Shown here piece by piece: positions 23,870 through 32,783 of a DNA stretch of 64,000 nucleotides. The stretch's first letter is position 1. Each line of letters opens with the position of its first letter. Origin of the DNA: SpSt-600 sp042408195 (GTDB taxonomy: Bacteria; Chloroflexota; Anaerolineae; SpSt-600); NCBI GenBank assembly GCA_042408195.1, contig JBHOQL010000040.1, positions 7,075 through 71,074 of the forward strand. The letters are read 5' to 3'. The position numbers were made by a program, and so were the translations under genes. The notes under the pieces are model-generated. The model saw nothing but the letters and a program-made list of their open reading frames with translations, was not told the DNA's origin and searched no databases.

Positions 23870-24962
23870 ACTTCTGCACCTCAAGATAAATGGGCTTCGG
23901 TGTAAAGTCCACTGCCACAAAGGTGAAATAATCTTGATAAGTATGAGTCGCCCAAGGATAGCGGAAGGCCCATAAGCAGAGGGCCAAGCACCACTCCCAC
24001 TCCTTTAAGGCGATTTCGTAAGCCCTTAAGGTGTACTCTATACGCTGGGCAGGCCGGACCGCCTTGCTCCACCGGGGGTGGTCGTTCCAGCCTCCTTCGG
24101 TTATGATAATGGGCTTGTGGACATCGCCGTTCTCCACCATTATCTGACGCAAGAGTTCGACCCGGCGGAAATTGACTTTATCCGGAGCTGGAGGATCATC
24201 GGGAGGAAAGGTCCAGCCGTAGGAATGAACAGCCAGGATGTCAAAATAATCCTTCGCTCCAGCTTGATACATCCTCCTTAGGAATTCCAGGTCATTCATC
24301 CCCCACGGATCCCCGGGTGAGGCAAGAGTTGGCGCCAAAGCCCCAGCCAACACTTTGATTTCGGGGTCAGCTTCTTTGGCACGGCGATAAGCTATTTTCA
24401 GAAGCTTGGTGTAGCCTTCGGGATCCACAGGGCGGTATCCCCACTCCAAGCTAATGTTGGGTTCGTTCCAAATAATTATGTATTGAATTTTGCCCCGGAA
24501 ATGCTCCACGAAGGCGTAGACAAAGTCTCCAAAGTCCTCATAATGCTCTTCGTCCAGATAGGAGAAGGCCGAATCCTTAGGACGAGCCCATTTCGGAACG
24601 AAACCCAGCCTAGCTATAACTGTAAGGCCCTGGTTCAGGGCATGTTTAACGACCATATCAGGGTGAGTCCAGTTAAAGGAGCCTTTCTTGGGTTCGTAAT
24701 AGGCCCACGGAAAGTACTCCACGATCCACGGTGCACCCATCTCCCGCACCATCTCCAAAGTGCGCTTTACTTTCCACTCTTCCACCTCATCGGTAAGGCG
24801 GGTATGAACCCCCATTTTGGGGTTTACAGTCACAACCTTCTGCGGTGGACCCAGAGTGACAAGAAGAGGGGAAGGTGCTATAACCCACCGTAGCAGTATT
24901 AATAGGACTAAGCCCCGCCAGAGAACAGGCTTCCTCAGCCTTTCACTTATACCGGTAAACAA
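23832..24962 (-). CDS. Membrane-anchored glycoside hydrolase of the GH-A (TIM barrel) clan
   Basis: The 376-residue protein has an N-terminal membrane segment (about 16-35) followed by a (beta/alpha)8 hydrolase domain. The two catalytic glutamates of clan A are visible: the acid/base Glu167 in IIIWNEPN and the nucleophile Glu289 in IIITEGGWND. IVEYFPWAYYEP and GLTVIARLGFVPKWA are typical of GH39/GH5-like bacterial sequences. The substrate cannot be read from the sequence. It overlaps the infA stop by 20 bases and the following solute-binding gene by 38 bases, so it lies inside a continuous transcript with genes of translation and cell division. Confidence 0.82.
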   Translation of the reverse strand: MFTGISERLRKPVLWRGLVLLILLRWVIAPSPLLVTLGPPQKVVTVNPKMGVHTRLTDEVEEWKVKRTLEMVREMGAPWIVEYFPWAYYEPKKGSFNWTHPDMVVKHALNQGLTVIARLGFVPKWARPKDSAFSYLDEEHYEDFGDFVYAFVEHFRGKIQYIIIWNEPNISLEWGYRPVDPEGYTKLLKIAYRRAKEADPEIKVLAGALAPTLASPGDPWGMNDLEFLRRMYQAGAKDYFDILAVHSYGWTFPPDDPPAPDKVNFRRVELLRQIMVENGDVHKPIIITEGGWNDHPRWSKAVRPAQRIEYTLRAYEIALKEWEWCLALCLWAFRYPWATHTYQDYFTFVAVDFTPKPIYLEVQKYARGELALEKSP

Positions 24963-25185
24963 TTCGCCCTCGGGTCAAATCGTAGGGTGAAAGCTCAACC
25001 CTTACCCTATCGCCTACTAGGACATGGATATAGTACATGCGCATTTTGCCGGAGACGTGGGCCAGGACTTCGTGGCCTGTGTCCAGTTTGACTTTGAACA
25101 TAGCATTGGGCAGGGCCTGAACCACGGTGCCATCCATCTCCAAGGTTTCCTTTTTCTTTTTAGGCTCCTCTTTCTTAGGGTTCAT
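24943..25185 (-). CDS. infA: Translation initiation factor IF-1
   Basis: IF-1 is a small OB-fold protein that binds the 30S A-site during initiation. The 80-residue product has a 14-residue Lys/Glu extension (MNPKKEEPKKKKET) before the core. The core has GTVVQALPNAMFKVKLDTGHEVLAHVSGKMR in place of the usual GTVxExLPNAxFRVxLxNGHxVLAHxSGKMR, then VGDRVRVELSPYDLTRGRIVYRYK. It is clearly IF-1 despite lying far from ribosomal protein genes: its neighbours are ftsK and a glycoside hydrolase. GGAGG precedes the ATG, and it overlaps the ftsK end by 11 bases. Confidence 0.93.
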   Translation of the reverse strand: MNPKKEEPKKKKETLEMDGTVVQALPNAMFKVKLDTGHEVLAHVSGKMRMYYIHVLVGDRVRVELSPYDLTRGRIVYRYK

Positions 25186-27136
25186 TGGATTCTCCTCCCC
25201 TCACAGGTATATAAGCTCTAAGGTTTTCATCGTATTGGACATAACCCTTCTCCTCTAGCTTTTCCATAAGGCGAGCAGCTTTAGGATACCCGAGCCTAAG
25301 TTTGCGCTGGAGGAGGGATATTGATACGCGCTGATGAGAGGCCAAAATTTGCAAGGCCTCTTTCACGAGGTCATCTTCTTCTTCCTGCAGCACTTCTTTC
25401 CCCCAGGGGACTGGGGGTCGAGCTTCAAAGGGTCTTCTGGCCTGCCAGAAGGCTACCACTTTTTTCACTTCCTCTTTTGATACATAGCAGCCCTGAACTC
25501 GTATAGGGTAAGGACGATCGGGGGGAAGGAAGAGCATGTCCCCTCTGCCCAGGAGACGCTCGGCTCCAGCCATGTCCAGCACAACTCTGGAGTCCACCTG
25601 GCTGGTAACCTGGAAACTTATTCGGGCAGGAAAGTTGGCTTTTATGAGACCTGTTATCACATCTACACTCGGCCTCTGAGTACTGAGGATTACATGGATC
25701 CCAGTAGCCCTGCTGAGCTGAGCCAGCCGCGTCAGCCTACTTTCCGCTTCATCAGGCGCCGCCAGCATGAGGTCGGCCAACTCGTCCACTATGAGTACGA
25801 TCCAGGGCATTGGCTCCTCAGGGGCGCCAGCATTGTACTCTTCCAAATTCCTGGCCCCTTTATAGGCAAATTCTTCATACCTCCTCTCCATCTCTCTTAT
25901 AAGCCAGTTCAGGGCCTTTACCGCTTCCTCAACCTCCACGATTACCGGACCCAGCAGGTGCGGGAGACCGTTGAAATGGACCAGTTCCACCCGCTTTGGG
26001 TCTACCAAGATAAGGCGAAGCCTCTCAGGGGGATGCTGGGAAACCAGGCAGGCGATTATGGCATTGATGCAAACACTTTTGCCCGACCCCGTGGCTCCGG
26101 CAATGAGGAGATGAGGCATGGAGGCAAGGTCCGCCACCACTGGTTGGCCGGAGACCCCCTTGCCCAGAGCGAGCTTTAGGGGAGACTTATCCTGGCGAAA
26201 TTCCTTGCTCTCCATCACTTCCCGAAGAGTCACAAGGGCTGGTTTTTCGTTGGGGATTTCAATTCCCACATAAGGACGACCGGGGACAGGGGCCTCTATG
26301 CGTATGGGAGCAACCGAAAGGGCCAAAGCTATGTCATCGGCCAGGGCTGCTATTTGAGCGACCCTAACTCGGGTGCGTTGGATTTTACCGTCTTTCCCTA
26401 CCTTCTCCACAAAGCCTGGCTCAACCCCGAACTGGGTCACAACGGGGCCACGGTTTATAGCCACTACTTTCGCTGGAATGTTGAAGCTGGCGAGAGTCTT
26501 TTCCAAAAGCTGGGCCATGCGCTGCAGCTCTACGTCGCTCGTCTTCGAAGACCTGGGAGGCTGGAAAAGCTCCATGGGTGGAAGGCCCCTTGGGGAAGGA
26601 TGAATAGGCTTCTCAGGTGGAGTGGGCTGTGTTTTGGGCCTGGGGGAATGGGGTTTCTGCCGTCGCGGGGGAGGTGATTCGGAAGGAACTGGCTTGGGGA
26701 AAGTTAGCAAACTCATACCGAGGAACGTTAGCGCGAGCAAGACCAGGGAACTACCCAGCTTCCCCATCAAACCTGCTAGAGAGGAAGAGAGGGCCCAGCC
26801 TACGTATCCCCCCCCTCTACCCTGGTAAGCCAGTCCCAGGGGATCAATGGTGGGCCAGAGCAGGTGCACCAGAGCTAAGAGGGAGAAAAAGCAGAGCTCA
26901 AGACCAGCCAGCAATCTCCAAGGAGTTTCTTTCTGCCTCAGGCACCAGCCTGAAAAGGCGAAAAGGAGTGAAGCGGGCAAAGCACCAAACCCAAAAAGGA
27001 AACGCCACCCATCGCCAAACCAATCAGTAATTATACCCCCTTTCCAAGGCAAGAGGCTTATAGAACCCAATAAGCCCAGGACGATCAGAACATAAGGGCC
27101 CGAGCCTTTAACCTTCTCGAAGTTCCACCTCCTCAT
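25175..27136 (-). CDS. ftsK: FtsK/SpoIIIE-type DNA translocase
   Basis: Septum-associated double-strand DNA pump that clears chromosome ends during division. The 653-residue protein has about four N-terminal membrane segments (first 150 residues) and a short Pro-rich linker. The motor domain has Walker A GATGSGKSV (about 350), Walker B VLIVDELADLM (about 432) and STQRPSVDVITG. A winged-helix gamma domain (ILASHQRVSISLLQRKLRLGYPKAARLMEKL) is the part that reads orienting sequences such as KOPS in other species. The linker is much shorter than in E. coli, as in SpoIIIE. The start overlaps the S1-protein stop by four bases. Confidence 0.94.
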   Translation of the reverse strand: MRRWNFEKVKGSGPYVLIVLGLLGSISLLPWKGGIITDWFGDGWRFLFGFGALPASLLFAFSGWCLRQKETPWRLLAGLELCFFSLLALVHLLWPTIDPLGLAYQGRGGGYVGWALSSSLAGLMGKLGSSLVLLALTFLGMSLLTFPKPVPSESPPPRRQKPHSPRPKTQPTPPEKPIHPSPRGLPPMELFQPPRSSKTSDVELQRMAQLLEKTLASFNIPAKVVAINRGPVVTQFGVEPGFVEKVGKDGKIQRTRVRVAQIAALADDIALALSVAPIRIEAPVPGRPYVGIEIPNEKPALVTLREVMESKEFRQDKSPLKLALGKGVSGQPVVADLASMPHLLIAGATGSGKSVCINAIIACLVSQHPPERLRLILVDPKRVELVHFNGLPHLLGPVIVEVEEAVKALNWLIREMERRYEEFAYKGARNLEEYNAGAPEEPMPWIVLIVDELADLMLAAPDEAESRLTRLAQLSRATGIHVILSTQRPSVDVITGLIKANFPARISFQVTSQVDSRVVLDMAGAERLLGRGDMLFLPPDRPYPIRVQGCYVSKEEVKKVVAFWQARRPFEARPPVPWGKEVLQEEEDDLVKEALQILASHQRVSISLLQRKLRLGYPKAARLMEKLEEKGYVQYDENLRAYIPVRGGESNEP

Positions 27137-27996
27137 TTCTTCTTTTTCTTAATAATAGAATGAGGAACCCTCCTGGTGCTGAGGCTGAGCTTATAGTTCT
27201 TCTCATCTACCTCCAGGACCTGAGCCACTACCTCATCCCCTTCTTCCACCACATTGCGGGGGTGTATGAAGTTGCCTTCCGCCAGTTCAGAGATGTGGAT
27301 CAACCCTTCAAGGCCCCTTTCCACTTCCACAAAGACCCCGAAATCCGAAACGTTGGTAACCTTGCCCCGCACAATTTGCCCTACTTTATATCTCTCCTCA
27401 ACACCTACCCAGGGATCAGGCTGGAGGCGCTTTATGCTCAGGGCTATCCTCCTTTCCTGCGGGTTTATGTCCATAACCAGAACATCCACTTCCTGGCCTG
27501 GCTTAAGGACTTGCGAAGGATGTTCGATCCTATTCCAAGATATTTCTGAGATATGGACGAGCCCTTCAAGCCCACCGAGCTCCACGAAAGCTCCGAAAGG
27601 CTTAATAGTAGTAACAACACCTTTCACAACCTGACCTGGACGCACCCTTTCCCAGAAATCTTTACCTTCGCTTTTCAAAAAAGCTTCCCTCTCCGATAGG
27701 ACGAGCCTGTTGCGGCTACGGTCCACCTCGATTATCTTGAGCTTTAACTTTTCCCCAACCCACCCTGCCAGAAATGAGAACCGCTCCTTAGCGGAAAGGC
27801 CGTAAGGGATGAAGGAAACCTGAGAAAGGGGGACAAACCCTTTTATACTGTTGAACTGAACCACAAAGCCGCCTTGGTTGTATCCTATAACGGGTAATTC
27901 GAGGATAGCACCTGTCTGAAAAAGGCGTTCTACTTCCTCCCAATCAGTCGGATGTGAAGGCTCCATAGCTTCACCCTTCATGTTTTCCGCTTCCAT
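27133..27996 (-). CDS. S1-domain RNA-binding protein (RpsA-like)
   Basis: The 287-residue protein has three S1 domains: a divergent one at about 30-105 (LELPVIGYNQGGFVVQF), a canonical one at about 120-190 (KGVVTTIKPFGAFVELGGLEGLVHISEISW) and another at about 205-275 (RGKVTNVSDFGVFVEVERGLEGLIHISELA). A Lys-rich tail ends it. Proteins of this size in Gram-positive-type bacteria are annotated as ribosomal protein S1 homologues, though their ribosomal role varies. I chose the ATG at 27996, with GGAGGG upstream. It overlaps the end of the membrane regulator gene by 26 bases and the ftsK start by four. Confidence 0.87.
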   Translation of the reverse strand: MEAENMKGEAMEPSHPTDWEEVERLFQTGAILELPVIGYNQGGFVVQFNSIKGFVPLSQVSFIPYGLSAKERFSFLAGWVGEKLKLKIIEVDRSRNRLVLSEREAFLKSEGKDFWERVRPGQVVKGVVTTIKPFGAFVELGGLEGLVHISEISWNRIEHPSQVLKPGQEVDVLVMDINPQERRIALSIKRLQPDPWVGVEERYKVGQIVRGKVTNVSDFGVFVEVERGLEGLIHISELAEGNFIHPRNVVEEGDEVVAQVLEVDEKNYKLSLSTRRVPHSIIKKKKK

Positions 27997-29857
27997 AGGC
28001 TTCCCTCCGTTCCATTTCTGCCAGGATTTTTGATACCTGTTCAATAGCAATCCTTTGCTTCCTGTAAAGGTCCGATTCGCTTATAGATAGGCGCCCGGCT
28101 ACTTCCCTGGGGCTTTTGCCCTGGAGGTAGCGCATCTCAAGGATGTTGTAAATCATCCACTCCAGGGAACCTGTGGGTTGCCTTGCTTCGGGCTTGAGGG
28201 ATTCAATAGCCTCTTTGAGGACAGCTCTTAAGGCTTTCACTGGATTGCCTTCGTGTTCCCTGATTGCTTTCTCCACCACCCGAAGCCTGAGAAGGGGGCT
28301 TTCAGCCAGCTTATGGCTAGCCCAGTAATTGCTCAAGGCCTCTTTGACCCACTGCTGGTAATCGGGGCTGGCCAGCTCCAGAAGGGCCCCTGCACTTCCC
28401 GATGGCATCGTATAGAGAGAAGCTTGCCAGTGCCTTATGCTTTCTACGTCGGGAATGAGGGTGCGCAGGATTTCAAAGACCTTCTGCTGTAGAACTCGGT
28501 CCTCAAGGGCTCTGATGATCCTCTGCACCAAGGTTTCAAAAACTTCGAGCTCCTCGGAAGAAAACTCAGCATCAGAGGGAGGGGCCTCAATGACCAAAAA
28601 ACCTATTTCTTCCTCGTTGGCCTCAAGAGGGATAACCCAGAAACCAGCGTCGTAAATCCTCAGCTTTTCCGTCAGATTCACGGTGGGAACTCTTTCCAGG
28701 GAAGAAGGTAAAGCATTGAAAGCTTCATTTATCTTGGCCAGGGGACCACAACGGGCTTCCACAGACCGGTTCCCGAGAGTGACAAATCCCCACCGAACCT
28801 TAAGGAGTTCGCACAGGGCTACCAGGATACTTTCCAAGAATTGCTGGAGGTCAGTAGTGGTGAGGAGCCTTCTGTCCAGCTCTTGAATCCAGGTTACTTC
28901 ATCACGGTCGCGGCTGTAGATCAGGCGGTCAATGAAGGGCTTGGCCTTGTTTATGAGTATCTGAAGCAGGACTACCACCATTACTACAGCAAATATCGTT
29001 ACCGTTTCCCCAGGAAGGCCCAGGAAATCTTCAGAATCTGAAAGAAGCAGGATCACACCGATCACACATATCCCCACGAAAGGCCCCCTGAGCAGGTAGT
29101 GGATCAATTGGTGCTTGATTATGCGGTCAGGGGCGAGGGCGCCGTAATAGGCCACCACATAGGCCATGACCACGAGCATTAGCGCCACAATGAGGTTCCC
29201 AACCACCGAGAGGAAGAGAACAAGAGGAGGGGTTAGAAACCGGGCAGTTCTTGAAATCAGGAGGTAGGGGAAAACTCCAATGCCTGGTCCGATAAAGGCT
29301 CCCAGAAGGTATGATAGTCGCCGCCTGGTTGTGGAAGTGAAAGCCTTCTGCCGGGCTTTGTAGAGGATGAAGAGGCTGGAAAGCAAGGAAGCCACGAAGA
29401 AAGCAGTGAAAACGGGGAAAAGAGGCCCCGGGGTGAGGTAAACGAGCCCCTCATGGTACTGGCCATCGTAAACCAAAAGGTCACTCCGGAGGGCCATCAA
29501 GCAGAAAATGAGGCTGAGGAAATAAAGTAGGCCAGAAATCCACCTCCGCAGAGGAGAAAAGGAGCCAGAAGCCCTCAGGATGGCATCGGCGAAGTGGAAA
29601 TAGGCAGCCGGGATAAAGGAAATACCAAGCCATTGGAAGCGCAACCAGGAAAAAGCTGTGCTTAAGTCCTCTACCCTTGGGATTACCAAGTCCCCCGAAT
29701 ATACGATTATTACGAAGGCCATTATGGCACAAAAGGCTCTGGCTACGGGATTGAGGAGGTTAGCGGAGGCCATGTAGGCGAGTAAAGAGAAGGCTACAAG
29801 GACAATTCCCGCTGAAAGGATGAAGTTGACCTGCCATAGAAAAGTTAACCCCACCAT
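27971..29857 (-). CDS. Seven-helix membrane sensor with GAF domain and C-terminal HTH
   Basis: The 628-residue protein starts with about 260 residues of hydrophobic segments resembling the histidine-kinase N-terminal 7TM region. One more membrane pair follows (GICVIGVILLL; VTIFAVVMVVVLLQILI), then a GAF-like domain (about 320-460) opening WIQELDRRLLTTTDLQQFLESILVALCELL. No histidine-kinase dimerisation or ATPase motifs follow. Instead the C-terminus has a helix-turn-helix resembling sigma-70 region 4 (MRYLQGKSPREVAGRLSISESDLYRKQ, about 578-604). This looks like a membrane-embedded one-component transcription regulator, which is inference. It sits between the GH3 and S1 genes in the same transcript. 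Confidence 0.75.
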   Translation of the reverse strand: MVGLTFLWQVNFILSAGIVLVAFSLLAYMASANLLNPVARAFCAIMAFVIIVYSGDLVIPRVEDLSTAFSWLRFQWLGISFIPAAYFHFADAILRASGSFSPLRRWISGLLYFLSLIFCLMALRSDLLVYDGQYHEGLVYLTPGPLFPVFTAFFVASLLSSLFILYKARQKAFTSTTRRRLSYLLGAFIGPGIGVFPYLLISRTARFLTPPLVLFLSVVGNLIVALMLVVMAYVVAYYGALAPDRIIKHQLIHYLLRGPFVGICVIGVILLLSDSEDFLGLPGETVTIFAVVMVVVLLQILINKAKPFIDRLIYSRDRDEVTWIQELDRRLLTTTDLQQFLESILVALCELLKVRWGFVTLGNRSVEARCGPLAKINEAFNALPSSLERVPTVNLTEKLRIYDAGFWVIPLEANEEEIGFLVIEAPPSDAEFSSEELEVFETLVQRIIRALEDRVLQQKVFEILRTLIPDVESIRHWQASLYTMPSGSAGALLELASPDYQQWVKEALSNYWASHKLAESPLLRLRVVEKAIREHEGNPVKALRAVLKEAIESLKPEARQPTGSLEWMIYNILEMRYLQGKSPREVAGRLSISESDLYRKQRIAIEQVSKILAEMERREAYGSGKHEG

Positions 29858-29877
29858 TTCCCTCTTTCAAACTTATT

Positions 29878-32559
29878 TTACCTATTTTGCCTTGGCGAGA
29901 AAAACCAGAAGAGGCTCAAAGCCAAAGCCAGGCCGGAGCTGACTACGGGCAGCCCTTTTACGATAATTCGTCCCCCTTCGCCACCCACCGCTATGGCCAG
30001 AAGAGAGCAAGCGATATATCCAGTTAGTCCGATAATCACCACCAGCGAGAACTTTCTGACCTTTTCCCTTAGATTTGTTTCCCGCACTTGACTGAAAGCT
30101 CCAGCCAGAAAAATGGCCAGAAGGGTGCTCCCGAAGTGGAAAAGAGTTGGGTTTGGCCCCGGAACAGTCGTCGGCACAGGGGTAGGAAAAGGGGTGGGGA
30201 TGGGAGAAGGGGTAGGGATGGGCGTCGGAGTAAAGGTAGGAGTCGGGGAGGGGGCTACAGTGGCCAGGATCGCTGGTTGGTTTTCCTGGACTGTTACAAC
30301 TATTTTGGTGGATTTGGTGGCTGAGAGACTTGAGGCTGTTATTTCCAACTGCCCCGTTCGCTCCAAAGTGAGAGAAATCTCGGCCACTCCGTTCACAGTG
30401 TTAACTTCGCGACGCGGAAGTTCCAGAGACTCAGCCGGGTAGAAAAGCCTGAAGACCACAGGTGTCCCATCGGGAACCGGATGGCCATTGCGGTCAAGGA
30501 TGACCCCGGTCCGTATCTTGAAAGTGCTTCCCGGCCTCAGATCCAGAGGCTGCGGGGTTCCATCTTTGGGCATGCCCACTACTTCCAACTCAATCACCTG
30601 ATCGGGGTCAGGCTCCGTCTGCACTATTAAATCGTAGTTGACTCCCGGCACGCTAACTGGAGGAGCCATATGGGGGACAAATTCCTGGAACAGGGTCTTT
30701 ACCGAGTATTCTATGAAGTAGGGAAGCGGACTGTAGGCCGCATAGTAAGCGGTTAACTTGCTTATCTCGGTGGTGTCAAGGTAATAAGGCGCACCGTAGC
30801 TTATAGCTATTACTTTCTTATCCCGCAGAAGCTCAGGGCGATTCCGAAGCAGCTCCTTGAAGGCATCAGAGGCGGGAAATTGCTTTGGGTCCAGATCCTG
30901 CATAGCGAAAATCACCCAAGTAGCCCTGGCGAATAAATCTTCAAGTTCTTTGTCATCCCCAGGTGAAAGAAGGAAAGCTTTCAGTCGAGCGAAGCTAAAG
31001 CTGTGGACTTTCTCGGGGTCAATTTGTCCTGTAGCCCTGGGTCCATAAAGCCTTAATATCATGTTCTTCAGGGCATCTACAGGTAAAATCTGCTCAGAGG
31101 GACAATCCTGGCAATCCTTCATAGCCCTGGTGTCAGAGAAGATGAGGATGTAATCTTTGTAGAGAGGAGGAGATGGAACTCGTTCTGTTAGTTCTTTGTG
31201 TTCTGGATAGACCAGGGTGAGGGAGCGAAGGGCTAAGGGAAAGAGGTTTTCGGTTGATGAACCAACAACATTCAGACTCACAGGGTTGGTCAGGACCTCC
31301 TGCAGGGAAAGGTTGGGGTAAAGACGTAGTTTGGCCTTCAAGATGCGACGGCAGGATTCATCAACCTTTGCCCTGAAGGCTGGATCATCGGAGTATTTTT
31401 CCCGGAAGAAAAGCACAGTCTGGATTATGTTCTCGTAATGTTCCTCCCAGGAACCGGAGAGGGAGAAATCAGAAAGGAAAAGGAGGTCGTTCCCCGCCAA
31501 GAAGGCGTCCTGAGCTATGCGCTTAAAGGGGAAAGAAGAAAGCTGAGGGTCATAATAGCGTTTGATAGCTAATGCTCCTAATGATTCTGTGATTAAAATC
31601 CCTCCCTTCTCCCGCCAGGAAGTGAATTCCGGCATGGACATGATGGCGTTGAGGCCTTGGGGGTGGAGGCTAAGGGGAGGGGTGAGTTCCCGGATGTTTC
31701 CTTGGAAACCCCTGTAACGGATGTGGGAACTCATCAGGGCATCGGTTACCTCTTCTCCCTGCGCCTGAGTGACCATCAGGAATGGAGCAAGTTCTATCTT
31801 ACGGAGCTCCTGCACCGACTTTTGTATGGTTGAGACCTCCTCTTCAGGTGGGCGATCGCTTCCGCCTCGGCCCGGGAAGTGCTTGGACACGGCTATGACC
31901 CGACCTTTGCTCCCTCTGTGAACTCCTCTTATGTAAGCTTTGCCCATCTTCCCAACCCAGTAAGGATCCCCGCCGAAAGCTCTGGTTCCTATCCCTGATT
32001 TTATTGCCACCTCCGGACGATCCACCACATCCAATGAAGGGCCAAGGAGCATATTTATCCCAACGGCAGCCAGTTCCGCTCCGACGATTGAACCCACAAG
32101 CTCTGCCTGAGCTTCATCCCAGGTAGCCCCTATGGCCATATAGTTGGGGATAGGCGTGAAACCCGAGCGGAGCTGGGGGAAATCCCCATCGTGATTTATC
32201 CCTATGAAAAGGGGGAGCGGCGTGGTGCCCGAGATGGGCTCGCTCATAGCCAAGGACTGAAGGCCGCGGGTGAGGGAAAGGACTTCAGCAGGAGTGTTAG
32301 GACCATTGGTGAAATTGCGGTTCTGGGCCGAGATTATAACGCCACCCACTCTGAACTCCCGAATAAGCTTGCCAATAGGAGATTCAGTGGAAAAATCGGA
32401 GCCGTGGAAGGTGACCACGAAGAGCTGCCCAACTCTTTCCTCAGGGGTCATTTTTTCCAGGATAGCTTCTACCCGGTCATCGCTGACCAAAAAAGAGGCG
32501 TTCGCCCCCAGGAAATAAAGAAGCATCAAGGCAAGCAGGAAAATCCTAAGCCCGGTCAT
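29878..32559 (-). CDS. GH3/NagZ-like membrane protein with altered catalytic motifs
   Basis: The 893-residue protein has a signal-like N-terminal segment and a GH3 domain (about 28-400) related to beta-N-acetylhexosaminidase NagZ (MTPEERVGQLF, GINMLLGPSLDVVDRP). A second alpha/beta domain (about 440-640) and a beta-sandwich (about 660-780) follow, then a Pro-Thr linker (about 785-820) and three C-terminal membrane helices. The catalytic loop is KHFPGRGGSD (226-235) instead of KHFPGHG...DSH. The nucleophile motif reads ITESL (Glu325) where NagZ has ITDDL. The catalytic His and Asp are therefore both replaced, so normal hexosaminidase activity is doubtful. It begins in an ATGA overlap with the small membrane gene. 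Confidence 0.82.
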   Translation of the reverse strand: MTGLRIFLLALMLLYFLGANASFLVSDDRVEAILEKMTPEERVGQLFVVTFHGSDFSTESPIGKLIREFRVGGVIISAQNRNFTNGPNTPAEVLSLTRGLQSLAMSEPISGTTPLPLFIGINHDGDFPQLRSGFTPIPNYMAIGATWDEAQAELVGSIVGAELAAVGINMLLGPSLDVVDRPEVAIKSGIGTRAFGGDPYWVGKMGKAYIRGVHRGSKGRVIAVSKHFPGRGGSDRPPEEEVSTIQKSVQELRKIELAPFLMVTQAQGEEVTDALMSSHIRYRGFQGNIRELTPPLSLHPQGLNAIMSMPEFTSWREKGGILITESLGALAIKRYYDPQLSSFPFKRIAQDAFLAGNDLLFLSDFSLSGSWEEHYENIIQTVLFFREKYSDDPAFRAKVDESCRRILKAKLRLYPNLSLQEVLTNPVSLNVVGSSTENLFPLALRSLTLVYPEHKELTERVPSPPLYKDYILIFSDTRAMKDCQDCPSEQILPVDALKNMILRLYGPRATGQIDPEKVHSFSFARLKAFLLSPGDDKELEDLFARATWVIFAMQDLDPKQFPASDAFKELLRNRPELLRDKKVIAISYGAPYYLDTTEISKLTAYYAAYSPLPYFIEYSVKTLFQEFVPHMAPPVSVPGVNYDLIVQTEPDPDQVIELEVVGMPKDGTPQPLDLRPGSTFKIRTGVILDRNGHPVPDGTPVVFRLFYPAESLELPRREVNTVNGVAEISLTLERTGQLEITASSLSATKSTKIVVTVQENQPAILATVAPSPTPTFTPTPIPTPSPIPTPFPTPVPTTVPGPNPTLFHFGSTLLAIFLAGAFSQVRETNLREKVRKFSLVVIIGLTGYIACSLLAIAVGGEGGRIIVKGLPVVSSGLALALSLFWFFSPRQNR
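30150..30253 (-). repeat. Low-complexity DNA encoding a Pro-Thr linker in the GH3 protein
   Basis: Roughly 100 bases of imperfect Pro/Thr codon repeats separate the extracellular domains of the GH3-like protein from its C-terminal membrane helices. The layout resembles the tract in the M23 protein gene but the DNA is not an exact copy. Confidence 0.75.
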
Positions 32560-32750
32560 AGCCAGTGGGAAACCCTTTCTACTGCTCGGAGGAGGGAGAC
32601 AACAAGTTTCAGCACTTCAGGCCAGGAAACTGGCTGCTTTTCCCTTCCTGGTTCCTGAGGTCGTGTTAGAAGGAGCCAGGCTATTGCCATCCCAGTAAGC
32701 GCACCTACAACCCCTCCGATTATCAACCCTTGCGCCTCCCTTTTTTTCAT
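32556..32750 (-). CDS. Small single-span membrane protein (YtxH-like)
   Basis: A 64-residue protein with a short basic N-terminus (MKKREAQ), one Gly/Ala-rich membrane helix (LIIGGVVGALTGMAIAWLLL) and a short amphipathic tail containing WPEVLKLVVSLLRAVERVS. The GGxxGALxG pattern resembles YtxH/gas-vesicle-like small proteins, whose function is unclear. The ATG at 32750 has GGGAGG upstream. It is the first gene after the operon promoter, and its stop codon overlaps the GH3-like start by four bases. Confidence 0.72.
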   Translation of the reverse strand: MKKREAQGLIIGGVVGALTGMAIAWLLLTRPQEPGREKQPVSWPEVLKLVVSLLRAVERVSHWL

Positions 32751-32783
32751 CCCGCCTCCCAAAGGGAAAAAATATCGCAATTA

